Assembly (NCBI RefSeq): GCF_004348685.1 | Contig: NZ_SMKO01000100.1 | Span: forward strand, 1-33,410 | Origin: Nonomuraea deserti | GTDB taxonomy: Bacteria; Actinomycetota; Actinomycetes; Streptosporangiales; Streptosporangiaceae | Direction: 5' to 3' | DNA length: 33,410 nt | In this document: piece by piece, positions 8,339 to 16,293 of the stretch | Layout of the letters: each line of letters starts with the position of its first letter | How positions within the stretch are numbered: the stretch's first letter is position 1 | Notes under the pieces: model-generated | Databases searched by the model: none | The model's input: only the letters and a program-made list of their open reading frames with translations | Told to the model about the DNA's origin: nothing | Program-made: the position numbers and the translations under genes

Positions 8339-8422
8339 GCCGTTTCCCCCTTACTTCAAGGACCCAACCATTGCGCACCGAGTGTCCGGACGGCAAGTGA
8401 TATATCCGGCGGGTGGGTTAAC

Positions 8423-9622
8423 GTGTGCCGAGTGTCCGGTCTTCCCTCGTTCCGCGCGGTCATGCTCATGGTCATCGCCGTGCTCGTGGTCACCGTCGCG
8501 GCCGGCGGAGTCGTGGTGATTCTCGGCGACGACCTGGTCAGCACCACCAGCGAGCCGGCCAGGGACACGGTACGCAGTCCGCGCCCGCAGCAGCCCCGGC
8601 CCACGCCCCGCCTCGACGAGATCGTGCCCTCGGCCGAGCCGGTCAAGGACTTCGGCGAGGGCGGCCCGAGCGTCACGCCGACCCCGCCGCGCGTGCTGGC
8701 GATCGCCCCGGCCGCCGTGCCCAAGCAGACCCGGTTTCGCCTGGGCGAGCTCGCGCACGTGCAGAAGGTGATCGTGGTGGACGCGGGCGCGGTCAAGGTG
8801 TCGGGCACCGGGCTGAACCTGCTCGCCGTCGACCCGTCCGACTTCCGCTCGTGGACGCCGAAGCCCGTCGCCGACCAGCCGGGCGTCTGGAGCGCGCTGA
8901 CCAGGGGAGAGCTGGTGGCCGACGCCGGCACGATGCGCAAGTACGGGATGGTCCTCGGCGCCATGTACCAGGTGGACGGCGGCCCCAGGCTGCGCGTCGC
9001 CGCCTCGGCCACGCTCGGGCTCAAGGGCGTGGACGGGCTGGTGAGCGCCGACCTGGGCAGGTCGCTGGGATTCGCGCCCGGCGTGGCCGTGCTGCTGCAC
9101 GGCAAGCCGGGCAAGATCAGCGAGTCGGGCGTGCGCAGGCTGCTCGGCAAGGAGACCCAGATCGTCCTGCTGGACGCCGCCGACCGCGCCGCGCGGAAAC
9201 GTGTCCCCGAGCAGCAGCAGCCGAAGAGCGTGAACGTGGGCAGGCCCGGCAGCTACCTCGAGCTCTACAAGGCCTCCGCCACCCGCTGCCCCGGCCTGTC
9301 GTGGACGGTGCTGGCCGCGATCGGCCAGGTGGAGAGCGGGCACGGCCGCAACAACGGCCCGTCGAGCGCGGGCGCGCTCGGGCCCATGCAGTTCATGCCC
9401 GCCACCTGGAAGCACTACGGCGTCGACGGCGACGGCGACGGCAAGGCCGACATCTGGAGCCCCTACGACGCGGTGCCCGGCGCCGCCAACTACCTGTGCG
9501 CCAACGGCGCGGGCAAGGGCGGCGAGAAGCTGCGCAAGGCGATCTGGTTCTACAACCACTCGTGGGAATACGTGAACAAGGTCATGGGCATCGCCGAGGC
9601 CTACGCCCGCGCCTATGCCTGA
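8423..9622 (+). CDS. Membrane-anchored lytic murein transglycosylase
   Basis: About 399 residues. Start uncertain: GTG 8423, GTG 8432 or ATG 8462 all fit, and none has a strong ribosome site; 8423 is the longest start after the divergent promoter region. A single N-terminal membrane helix (VMLMVIAVLVVTVAAGGVVVI) is followed by a Pro-rich spacer, a domain of unknown function, and a C-terminal transglycosylase domain. The latter has IGQVESGHG (the Glu is the catalytic acid), GALGPMQFMPATW, and a calcium-loop-like DGDGDGKAD before the YDAVPGAANYL segment, as in MltB/SLT-type enzymes. It should cleave peptidoglycan glycan strands outside the membrane. Converges on hemH with a 26-bp gap. Confidence 0.87.
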   Translation: MCRVSGLPSFRAVMLMVIAVLVVTVAAGGVVVILGDDLVSTTSEPARDTVRSPRPQQPRPTPRLDEIVPSAEPVKDFGEGGPSVTPTPPRVLAIAPAAVPKQTRFRLGELAHVQKVIVVDAGAVKVSGTGLNLLAVDPSDFRSWTPKPVADQPGVWSALTRGELVADAGTMRKYGMVLGAMYQVDGGPRLRVAASATLGLKGVDGLVSADLGRSLGFAPGVAVLLHGKPGKISESGVRRLLGKETQIVLLDAADRAARKRVPEQQQPKSVNVGRPGSYLELYKASATRCPGLSWTVLAAIGQVESGHGRNNGPSSAGALGPMQFMPATWKHYGVDGDGDGKADIWSPYDAVPGAANYLCANGAGKGGEKLRKAIWFYNHSWEYVNKVMGIAEAYARAYA

Positions 9623-9648
9623 GGCCGGCGCCCGAGCCTGCCCGCGGC

Positions 9649-10608
9649 CTACGCCCGCGGCCTGCGGCGGGGCGGCGGGCAGCAGGTCAGGGGGCAGGGC
9701 CGCGGCTCGGGCTCGTCCATCAGCTCGCGCACCATCCGTACGAACCGCGGATGCGTGCCGGCCGTCGCCGCCCGCTCCATCGGCAGGCCCAGCGCGCCGG
9801 CCACCTGCCTGGCCTCCGTGTCGAGGTCGTAGATGACCTCCATGTGGTCGGAGACGAATCCGATCGGCACCAGCACCACCGACGGCGCGTCGGTCTTGCG
9901 CAGGAAGTCGCAGACGTCCGGCTCCAGCCACGGCACCTGCGGCGGGCCGCTGCGCGACTGCCACACCAGGTCCCACGGCCGGGTGCGGCCGAGCGCCTGG
10001 CTGACCAGCTCCGCGCTCCTGCGCAGCTGCGCTTCGTACAGGCCGCCGGACGGGCCGGCGGTCTCGGCCATCGAGACCGGGATGCTGTGGGCGGTGAACA
10101 CCAGCCGGGCGTCGTCGTGGCCGCGGAGCCGGAGCCGCTCCAGCGCCGCGCGCGTGTGGTCGGCCATCGCCGCCACGAACCCCGGGTGCTCGCCGTAGTG
10201 GCGCATCTTGACCAGCTCGGGGCCGCCGTCGACCGAGATCCTGGCGATGTCCTCGTAGTATTGGCGGCAGCTCGAATAGCCCGCGAACGCCGACGTGGCG
10301 AAGACCGCCGCCTTCTCGACCCCGTCGGCCGTCATCTGCCGCACGACGTCCTCGCCGAAGGGGTGCCAGTTGCGGTTGCCCCAGTAGACCGGCACGCCGG
10401 CGACCGGGCGCAGCGCCTCGACCAGGTCGCGGTTCTGCTGGTTGATCGGGCTGACCCCGCCGGAGCCCTGATAGTGCTCGGCCACCTCGAGCAGCCGCTC
10501 GCGTGGCACGCCACGCCCGCGCACCACGTTCTCCAGGAACGGCAGCACGTCGTCGGGACCTTCGGGACCGCCGAACGACAGGACCAGCAAGGCGTCGTAT
10601 GTTCCCAC
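9649..10608 (-). CDS. hemH: Ferrochelatase (coproporphyrin III type expected in Actinobacteria)
   Basis: Inserts Fe2+ into a porphyrin in heme synthesis; actinobacteria normally use coproporphyrin III (enzyme also called CpfC). GTG 10608 gives a 319-residue protein starting GTYDALLVLSFGGPEGP, the normal family start; the frame runs 22 codons further upstream but that part is not family-like. Key motifs are FTAHSIP (His174, metal site), QSRSGPPQVPWLEPDV, and GFVSDHMEVIYDLDTEA (Glu257). Cys114 (SSCRQYYED) and a C-terminal trio (Cys305, Cys309, Cys310) fit the internal-plus-C-terminal cysteine set that binds a [2Fe-2S] cluster in mycobacterial ferrochelatase. Diverges from the S9 peptidase over 56 bp. 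Confidence 0.95.
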   Translation of the reverse strand: MGTYDALLVLSFGGPEGPDDVLPFLENVVRGRGVPRERLLEVAEHYQGSGGVSPINQQNRDLVEALRPVAGVPVYWGNRNWHPFGEDVVRQMTADGVEKAAVFATSAFAGYSSCRQYYEDIARISVDGGPELVKMRHYGEHPGFVAAMADHTRAALERLRLRGHDDARLVFTAHSIPVSMAETAGPSGGLYEAQLRRSAELVSQALGRTRPWDLVWQSRSGPPQVPWLEPDVCDFLRKTDAPSVVLVPIGFVSDHMEVIYDLDTEARQVAGALGLPMERAATAGTHPRFVRMVRELMDEPEPRPCPLTCCPPPRRRPRA

Positions 10609-10664
10609 GTGACAAACCCTATGCCGGGATGCTCGCGGGTCCTTCGGGAGGTAGGTTCGATCGG

Positions 10665-12647
10665 GTGAGCGCATTCAACGACATACGTGACTATGTGGCC
10701 ATCCCCCGGGTTCTCTCGCTGCGGCTCTCGCCCGACGGCTCCAGGCTGATCTCCGCGGTCCAGTCCCTGAACGCCGACGGCAAGTCGTACGGCACCGCGC
10801 TCTGGGCGATCCCCGTCGACGGCGAGCCGCACCGCCTGACCCGCTCCGCGAAGGGCGAGTCCGGCGCCGTCTTCACCGACGCGGGCGACGTGCTGTTCAC
10901 CTCGGCCCGCCCCGACCCCACCGTGAAGGACTCCACCGACGAGGTCGCCTCGCTGTGGCTGCTGCCCCGCGCGGGCGGCGAGGCCCGCCAGGTGGCCACC
11001 CGGCCCGGAGGCATCGGCGCTGTGCGCACGGCGGGCGACGTCGTCGTGTTCGCCGCCGACGTGCTGGACGGCGAGGCGGCCACCGAGGAGGAGCGGCGCA
11101 AGGCCCGCAAGGACGCCGGGATCAGCGCCGTCCTGTTCGAGGGCTACCCGGTCCGCTACTGGGACCACGACCTCGGCCCCGGCCGCACGCGCCTGTTCGC
11201 GGCCCGGCTCGGTGACGACCGGCTGGAGGACGTACGCGACCTGACCCCCGACGCGGGCGAGGCGCTGCGCGAGTGCGGTTTCGAGCTGACCCCCGACGGC
11301 GCCACCGTGATCTCCACCTGGCGCACCTACCTGCCGAAGGGCGAGTGGCGCACCGACCTGGTGGCCGTCGACGTCGCCACGGGTGAGCGGCGGGTGCTGC
11401 TCAGCGAGGACCGTCACGACTTCGCCGGCCCGCTCGCGATCTCGCCCGACGGCCGCCGGATCGCCTGCTCCCGCGAGCGGTTCACCGGCCTGGAGGTCTC
11501 GGCGCGCAGCGAATTGTGGATCGCCGACCTCGGCACCGGGCAGGGCCGCGCGTACGCGCCCGACCTGTTCCCCGCGGCCGTCGAGTGGGCGCCCGACTCC
11601 TCGGCCGTCTACCTCGCCGCCGACCACCAGGGACGCCGGCCGGTCTTCCGCGTCCCCGTGGCCGAGCCCGGTGACGTGGTCAGGCTGACCCAGGACGACG
11701 CCTCCTACGCGGGACTCGCCGCCTCCGCCGACGGCCACGCCCTCTACGCGCTGCGCAGCGGCGTCGGCCGCGCGCCCGGCCCGGCCAGGATCGACGTGGC
11801 CACCGGCGAGATCGACGACCTGCCCTCGCCCGCACCGCGCCCCGACGTGCCCGGCACGCTGACCGAGATCTCCGCCACCGCCGACGACGGCACCACGATC
11901 CGCAGCTGGCTCGTGCTGCCGGAGGGCGCCTCGGCCGACGCTCCCGCGCCGTTCCTGCTGTGGATCCACGGCGGCCCGGTCGCCTCGTGGAACGACTGGC
12001 AGTGGCGCTGGCAGGCGTGGATCATGGCCGCGCACGGGTACGCCGTCCTCATGCCCGACCCGTGCCTGTCCACCGGCTACGGCCAGGAGATGATCGACCG
12101 CGGCTGGGGCAACTGGGGGCCGCGCACCCAGGCCGACCTCGACGCCATCGTCGACGTCGCCCTGGCCAGGGACGACATCGACGCCGAGCGCATCGGCGCG
12201 ATGGGCGGCTCGTACGGCGGCTACATGGCCAACTGGCTGGCCGGCCACAGCGACCGCTACAAGGCCATCGTCACCCACGCCTCCCTCTGGAACCTCGACC
12301 AGTTCGCCGGCACCACCGACGCCGCCATGTACTGGCAGCGCGAGTTCGGCGAGCCCGGCTCCGAGCGCTACTCGCTGCTGTCGCCGCACAACTCGCTCGA
12401 CAAGATCACCACGCCGCTGCTCGTCATCCACGGCGACAAGGACTACCGCGTGCCCATCGGCGAGGGCCTGCGGCTCTGGTGGGACCTGCGGCGCACCGAG
12501 GTGGACGCGAAGTTCCTGTACTTCCCCGACGAGAACCACTGGATCCTGAAGCCCGGCAACGCCGTCGCCTGGTACGAGACGGTGCTCGCCTTCCTGTCGC
12601 AGCACGTGCTCGGGCAGAAGTGGAAGCGTCCGGACTCGGTGGCCTGA
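10665..12647 (+). CDS. S9 family (prolyl-oligopeptidase-like) serine peptidase
   Basis: 660 residues from GTG 10665 (GGGAGG about 13 bases upstream); the frame is open further upstream but that part is antisense to hemH. Residues 1 to about 390 form a beta-propeller with TolB/WD40-like repeats (LRLSPDGSRLISA, ISPDGRRIACS, WAPDSSAVYLAA). The C-terminal alpha/beta hydrolase has LWIHGGP, nucleophile motif GGSYGGYM (Ser516), Asp in HGDKDYRVP and His in DENHW. Likely a cytoplasmic oligopeptidase or acylaminoacyl/dipeptidyl peptidase, as no signal peptide is seen. Its stop overlaps the next start in TGATG, so the two are translationally coupled. Confidence 0.93.
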   Translation: MSAFNDIRDYVAIPRVLSLRLSPDGSRLISAVQSLNADGKSYGTALWAIPVDGEPHRLTRSAKGESGAVFTDAGDVLFTSARPDPTVKDSTDEVASLWLLPRAGGEARQVATRPGGIGAVRTAGDVVVFAADVLDGEAATEEERRKARKDAGISAVLFEGYPVRYWDHDLGPGRTRLFAARLGDDRLEDVRDLTPDAGEALRECGFELTPDGATVISTWRTYLPKGEWRTDLVAVDVATGERRVLLSEDRHDFAGPLAISPDGRRIACSRERFTGLEVSARSELWIADLGTGQGRAYAPDLFPAAVEWAPDSSAVYLAADHQGRRPVFRVPVAEPGDVVRLTQDDASYAGLAASADGHALYALRSGVGRAPGPARIDVATGEIDDLPSPAPRPDVPGTLTEISATADDGTTIRSWLVLPEGASADAPAPFLLWIHGGPVASWNDWQWRWQAWIMAAHGYAVLMPDPCLSTGYGQEMIDRGWGNWGPRTQADLDAIVDVALARDDIDAERIGAMGGSYGGYMANWLAGHSDRYKAIVTHASLWNLDQFAGTTDAAMYWQREFGEPGSERYSLLSPHNSLDKITTPLLVIHGDKDYRVPIGEGLRLWWDLRRTEVDAKFLYFPDENHWILKPGNAVAWYETVLAFLSQHVLGQKWKRPDSVA

Positions 12648-13435
12648 TGACCGACTTCCTGCGGCTGGCCGAGGACATCGCCCGCGAGGCGGGCGACATG
12701 CTCCTCGCCAAACGGCCCACCATGTCCGGGGAGGTCGAGACCAAGTCCAGCCCCACCGACGTCGTCACCATCCTGGACAAGGCGTCGGAAGAGCTCATCC
12801 GCGAGCGCGTCATGGCCGCCAGGCCCGGCGACCGCATCCTGGGGGAGGAGGGCGGCGAGGCGCCCGGGGAGTCCGACGTGCGCTGGATCGTCGACCCGAT
12901 CGACGGTACCGTCAACTTCCTGTACGGGCTGCCCGACTGGGCGGTGTCGATCGCCGTCGAGGTGAACGGCCGGGTCGTCGCCGGGGTCGTCAACGCGGCG
13001 CAGCGCGGCGAGATCTACACCGCCGCGCTCGGCGAGGGCGCCTGGCTCGGCGGCGAGCGGCTGCGCTGCACCACCGGGGTGCCGCTCGCGCAGGCGCTGG
13101 TGGCGACCGGCTTCGGCTACTCGGTGCGCAGACGTGCCGTCCAGGGCGAGGTGGTGGCCGCGGTGCTGCCGAGCGTGCGTGACATCAGGCGCGGCGGCTC
13201 GTGCGCGATCGACCTGTGCTCCCTGGCGGCCGGCCGCCTCGACGCGTACTACGAGCGCGGCATCAACCACTGGGACTTCGCCGCGGCCGGCCTGGTGGCG
13301 ACGGAGTCGGGGGCCAGGCTCGGCGGGCTGCACGGCAGGCCGGTGAGCCCGGACTTCGCGCTGTGCGCGGCTCCCGGCCTGTTCGAGGAGCTGCACGACC
13401 TGCTCGCGCCGCTCGACCCCGAGCGGGACGCCTGA
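12647..13435 (+). CDS. Inositol monophosphatase family protein
   Basis: 262 residues from ATG 12647, sharing one base with the preceding stop. Metal-binding signatures of the Mg2+-dependent IMPase family are complete: EEGG (Glu67/68), DPIDGTVNF (Asp83, Asp86) and NHWDFAAAGL (Asp210). It should dephosphorylate inositol phosphate or a related small phosphate such as histidinol or fructose-1,6-bisphosphate; sequence alone does not separate these. The last codons (GACGCCTGA) form the first copy of a downstream 23-bp tandem repeat. Confidence 0.93.
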   Translation: MTDFLRLAEDIAREAGDMLLAKRPTMSGEVETKSSPTDVVTILDKASEELIRERVMAARPGDRILGEEGGEAPGESDVRWIVDPIDGTVNFLYGLPDWAVSIAVEVNGRVVAGVVNAAQRGEIYTAALGEGAWLGGERLRCTTGVPLAQALVATGFGYSVRRRAVQGEVVAAVLPSVRDIRRGGSCAIDLCSLAAGRLDAYYERGINHWDFAAAGLVATESGARLGGLHGRPVSPDFALCAAPGLFEELHDLLAPLDPERDA

Positions 13436-13562
13436 ACGACCTCGGGCGGGACGTTTGAACGACCGGGCGGGACGTCTGAACGGCCCCGAACAGGATGCCG
13501 GAACGACCCCGGGAGAGACGCCTGAACGACCTGGGGCGGGACGCCGGAACGGTCCCGTGTGA
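13427..13562 (+). repeat. Six degenerate 23-bp tandem repeats starting over the IMPase stop codon
   Basis: Units start at 13427, 13450, 13471, 13494, 13517 and 13540; all are 23 bp except the second (21). The general form is gacGYCtgAACGaCCycGGG plus three bases. Unit 1 includes the last two codons and stop of the upstream gene. Because 23 is not a multiple of 3, the copies scatter stops over the frames. Confidence 0.88.
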
Positions 13563-13587
13563 GGTGCGTGGCGGGCCCGGGAACGAC

Positions 13588-13620
13588 GAAACGGCCGGAG
13601 CGGAGGGCTCCGGCCGTTTC
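13588..13620. terminator. Perfect 14-bp hairpin, likely bidirectional terminator
   Basis: GAAACGGCCGGAGC (13588-13601), loop GGAGG, then its exact reverse complement (13607-13620). It lies between the convergent IMPase-family gene and the 54-residue gene. There is no long U-run, but A/T bases flank the GC core on both sides, as is common for actinomycete terminators. Confidence 0.85.
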
Positions 13621-13627
13621 GATCGGG

Positions 13628-13792
13628 TCATCGAGGCAAGGGAATGCCATGATCGTCGGCCAGCCGGCGCAGATCCTCGATCTCGGCGGTGAGCGTGTCG
13701 GCGAGGTAGTCGTCACCGACGCTGCGGGCCTCACGGAGGCCCTTGTAAGCCTGGTCGAGGCGGTGTTCGATCGTGGTCGTGAACTCGCCCAT
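13628..13792 (-). CDS. Small conserved-looking acidic protein, 54 residues
   Basis: ATG at 13792 (AGGTG close upstream, GAGAG further up) to TGA at 13628. The product starts MGEFTTTIEHRLDQAYKGL and ends RRLADDHGIPLPR; it is charged, has no cysteines or membrane segment, and reads as two amphipathic helices (heptad-like L/I/A spacing around residues 8-24 and 28-47). Codon use matches neighbouring genes. It ends right at the bidirectional terminator and diverges from the cutR-like gene. I do not recognise a function; small proteins of this look occur in actinomycetes, and the clean frame, start and terminator argue it is real. Confidence 0.7.
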   Translation of the reverse strand: MGEFTTTIEHRLDQAYKGLREARSVGDDYLADTLTAEIEDLRRLADDHGIPLPR

Positions 13793-13950
13793 CTCACCTA
13801 CTCTCTAGGGGTTCGACTCGTGTGGGAGCGACGCACGCCCATTGCCGGTTGATGTCCGGGCGATGGGTGTCCCGCAGGCATACCCCGGGTCATCCTCCCC
13901 CGAAACATGAATTTCGCCGCGCTCTGCCTCACCCCGGCGTCACCAACCCC

Positions 13951-13978
13951 TTGACATGCCTTACCGTGCGCTTATCGA
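13951..13978 (+). promoter_or_regulatory. Candidate promoter for the cutRS operon
   Basis: TTGACA at 13951-13956 is a perfect -35; TATCGA at 13973-13978 follows after 16 bp and is a passable -10. This would place transcription start near 13985, about 40 bases before the regulator's GTG. It is the best housekeeping-sigma match in this 234-bp gap. Nothing else clear is seen between 13793 and 13950. Confidence 0.5.
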
Positions 13979-14026
13979 CGCTGTGGACAGAATGTGGGAC
14001 CAGAAGCGGAAAGAGGTGTGCCAGGC

Positions 14027-14680
14027 GTGCGGGTGCTGGTGGTTGAGGACGAGCGCGTGCTCGCCGACGCGATCGCGACAGGGCTCAGGCGCGAGGCCAT
14101 GGCGGTGGACGTGGCCTATGACGGTGGAGGCGCGCTGGAGCGCACCTCGTACATCGACTACGACGTGATCGTGCTCGACCGTGACCTGCCGGTCGTGCAC
14201 GGCGACGAGGTGTGCCGGCGGCTGGTGGAGCAGCGGACCGCCTCGCGCATCCTCATGCTGACCGCGTCGGGCGACGTGGACGACAAGGTGGAGGGGCTCG
14301 GTCTGGGGGCCGACGACTACCTCGCCAAGCCGTTCGTGTTCGTCGAGCTGGTCGCCAGGGTGCGCGCGCTCGGCCGCCGCTCCGCGCCCGCGCTGCCGCC
14401 CGTCCTCGAGCGGGCCGGGATCCGGCTCGACCCGGGCAAGCGGCTCGTGCAGCGCGACGGCAAGGAGGTCGTGCTGACCAAGAAGGAGTTCGCGGTCCTC
14501 GAGGAGCTGATGCGCGCAGAAGGCGCCGTGGTCAGCCAGGAGGACCTGCTGGACAAGGCATGGGACGAGAACATCGACCCGTTCACCAACGTGGTCCGCG
14601 TGACCATGATGACGTTGAGGAAGAAGCTGGGCGAGCCTCAGGTGATCGAGACCGTCCCAGGGGTGGGGTACAAGTTGTGA
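14027..14680 (+). CDS. cutR: OmpR-family response regulator, CutR-like
   Basis: 217 residues from GTG 14027 with AGAGG ten bases upstream; the frame extends to 13994 but the receiver domain begins at MRVLVVEDER. Receiver residues are complete: Glu7/Asp8, phosphoacceptor Asp51 (VLDRDLP), Thr79 and Lys101 (LAKPF). The C-terminal winged-helix DNA-binding domain has LTKKEFAVLEELM, WDENIDPFTNVVRVTMMTLRKKL and a final VPGVGYKL. This matches CutR of Streptomyces closely, as does the gene order ferrochelatase, inositol-phosphatase-like, cutRS, DUF4193 as I recall it from S. coelicolor. Overlaps the kinase gene by four bases (GTGA), so made in step with it. Confidence 0.85.
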   Translation: MRVLVVEDERVLADAIATGLRREAMAVDVAYDGGGALERTSYIDYDVIVLDRDLPVVHGDEVCRRLVEQRTASRILMLTASGDVDDKVEGLGLGADDYLAKPFVFVELVARVRALGRRSAPALPPVLERAGIRLDPGKRLVQRDGKEVVLTKKEFAVLEELMRAEGAVVSQEDLLDKAWDENIDPFTNVVRVTMMTLRKKLGEPQVIETVPGVGYKL

Positions 14681-15984
14681 CTGAACGGCCAGAGCGGCAG
14701 GCGGGGCCCACGCACCCGATGATCAGCCCGCACTCCGCCCGGAAGGCGACGCGGGTGCAAGAGGCGCCGCCGCCCAGCGGGCCGCACGCCTGGGACGGCC
14801 CGCCTCCGCCGGCGCAGACGCCGGTGCAGCGCACGCCGATGGAGCGGATGAAGGACCTGCCCGGCAGGGTCAGCATCCGGTGGCGGCTGACGCTCACCTA
14901 CGGCGCGCTCGTCTTCGTGGCCGCCGCCGTGCTGCTGCTCTCGGTCTATGTCATCGTCGGCTCGGCGATCGACTACGCGTGGCCCTCCATCGACTGGGGG
15001 CTCTCCCCCATCCAGAACGCCCAGCTCGACGCCGCGTGGCAGGAGTCACAGCGGCAGGCGGTGCAGGACGCCCGCGACGCCCTGTTCGGCAGCGCCTTCC
15101 TCGCGCTGCTCGGCGTCGGCATCCTCGCGCTCATCATCGGCTATTTCGTCGCCGACCGGGCGTTGCGGCCGGTGGCGCAGATGACCGGTACGGCGCGCAA
15201 GCTCTCCGAGAGCACCCTGGCCCACCAGCGCATCGCCCTGGAGGGCCCCAACGACGAGCTGAAGGAGCTGGCCGACACCTTCGACGCCATGCTCACCAGG
15301 CTCAACATCGCCTTCGACACCCAGCGCAGATTCGTGGCCAACGCCTCCCACGAATTGCGCACCCCCCTCACGATCAATCGGACGGTCCTGGAGATCGCCC
15401 TGTCGGATCCCGAGGCGTCGGAGGATCTCAAAGCGCTCGGCCGTACCCTCCTGGAAGTCAACGCGCGTAACGAGAAGCTCATCGAAGGGCTCCTGCTGCT
15501 CGCCAGGAGCGAGCGCGAACTCGCGGTGCGCAAACCGCTGGACGTTCAGGAAGTCGCTCAGACGGCCGTGGAACAGGTCACGCCCTTCGCCCAGGAACAC
15601 GGGGTCACCGTCACCACCGAACTGGTCAGCGCGCCTACCATAGGCGACCCGGTGCTGCTGGAACGCTCCGTCAGCAACCTGCTCGAGAACGCCGTGAAGT
15701 ACAACATTCCCGAAAACGGAAAAGTGTGGATCCGGACGGGAATGGCGGACGGTGCCTTGGTTGTTCAGGTGGCCAACACGGGACAGCACGTCCCGGCGTA
15801 CGAGGTGAACAGCCTGTTCGAGCCGTTCAGGAGGCTCCACGCCGACCGGGTGGATTCGGCCAAGGGATCGGGTCTCGGGCTGTCCATCGTCCGTGCGGTC
15901 GTACAGGCTCACGGCGGAAATGTGACCGCCGTGCCGCGTGATGGTGGAGGGCTGGTCGTGACCATTCGGCTTCCGAGACGCTGA
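14677..15984 (+). CDS. cutS: Sensor histidine kinase, CutS-like
   Basis: 435 residues from GTG 14677 inside the regulator's stop. A Pro-rich cytoplasmic lead of about 65 residues precedes TM1 (LTYGALVFVAAAVLLLSVYVIV), a short extracytoplasmic loop of about 45 residues, and TM2 (FLALLGVGILALIIGYFVA). HAMP follows (ALRPVAQMTGTARKLS), then the HisKA box ASHELRTPLT (His225) and HATPase_c with N box (LLENAVKYN) and G boxes (GSGLGLSIV). It should phosphorylate its operon partner. The whole protein, including the sensor loop, contains no cysteine. Streptomyces CutRS has been linked to secretion stress; whether this one senses the same cue is open. Confidence 0.85.
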   Translation: MTERPERQAGPTHPMISPHSARKATRVQEAPPPSGPHAWDGPPPPAQTPVQRTPMERMKDLPGRVSIRWRLTLTYGALVFVAAAVLLLSVYVIVGSAIDYAWPSIDWGLSPIQNAQLDAAWQESQRQAVQDARDALFGSAFLALLGVGILALIIGYFVADRALRPVAQMTGTARKLSESTLAHQRIALEGPNDELKELADTFDAMLTRLNIAFDTQRRFVANASHELRTPLTINRTVLEIALSDPEASEDLKALGRTLLEVNARNEKLIEGLLLLARSERELAVRKPLDVQEVAQTAVEQVTPFAQEHGVTVTTELVSAPTIGDPVLLERSVSNLLENAVKYNIPENGKVWIRTGMADGALVVQVANTGQHVPAYEVNSLFEPFRRLHADRVDSAKGSGLGLSIVRAVVQAHGGNVTAVPRDGGGLVVTIRLPRR

Positions 15985-16002
15985 CGCGGGCGTTGCCGCG
16001 TC
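15983..16002 (+). terminator. Short GC hairpin overlapping the cutS stop
   Basis: GACGCGG, loop GCGTTG, CCGCGTC: a perfect 7-bp stem whose left arm includes the last two bases of the TGA stop. There is no U-tract, so termination is likely but not certain. Confidence 0.5.
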
Positions 16003-16293
16003 GCGTTCGTGCGCGTGTTGAGGAGCGGGGGGCGTCTCATTGATGCCGCACATGTGGTTGGATGTGCCGTCGAACACGGTGGTGCATGACGCCAAGGCTG
16101 TGGGTTTCGCCATATTTGGCTAACCATTGCCCTCGGCAGCAGGCCCTGACGTGTTGGGAGGTTCGTTGTCCGTTTCCTCGGGGTACCGATGGGAAATCTC
16201 TCCGGCGGAACGGGCACAAGACGGGCCTCCCGGACGTTAGACGACGCGCGACGAGCGCGAAGACATATAGATGAGGGGGATGGAGTAAGCACA
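15985..16293. other. 309-bp intergenic region upstream of the DUF4193 gene
   Basis: It holds the cutS hairpin at its left edge and a small AT-rich palindrome GCCATATTTGGC (16109-16120). A 26-codon frame (16043-16123) lacks a well-placed ribosome site. An AT-rich patch acatatagat (16263-16272), about 22 bases before the DUF4193 start, could be a -10 element, but no -35 at the right distance stands out. I see no RNA gene or recognisable riboswitch. Confidence 0.5.

Noticed and set aside
7529..8422. N-terminal extension of the transglycosylase by about 300 codons
   Set aside because: Runs through the MFS gene on the opposite strand with no domain; the membrane anchor begins just after 8423.
9623..9680. 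Repeated cccgcggcct words after the transglycosylase stop
   Set aside because: Short GC-rich direct repeats partly inside hemH coding; no stable hairpin or clear array.
10503..10664. Longer start of the S9 peptidase
   Set aside because: It would overlap hemH and its promoter; the added residues are Arg-rich shadow sequence.
13427..13562. CRISPR array
   Set aside because: The 23-bp units abut each other without unique spacers and are degenerate, so this is a plain tandem repeat.
16184..16194. TACCGAT as a promoter -10 for DUF4193
   Set aside because: The nearest TTGTCC is only 12 bp away, too short a spacer for a housekeeping promoter.
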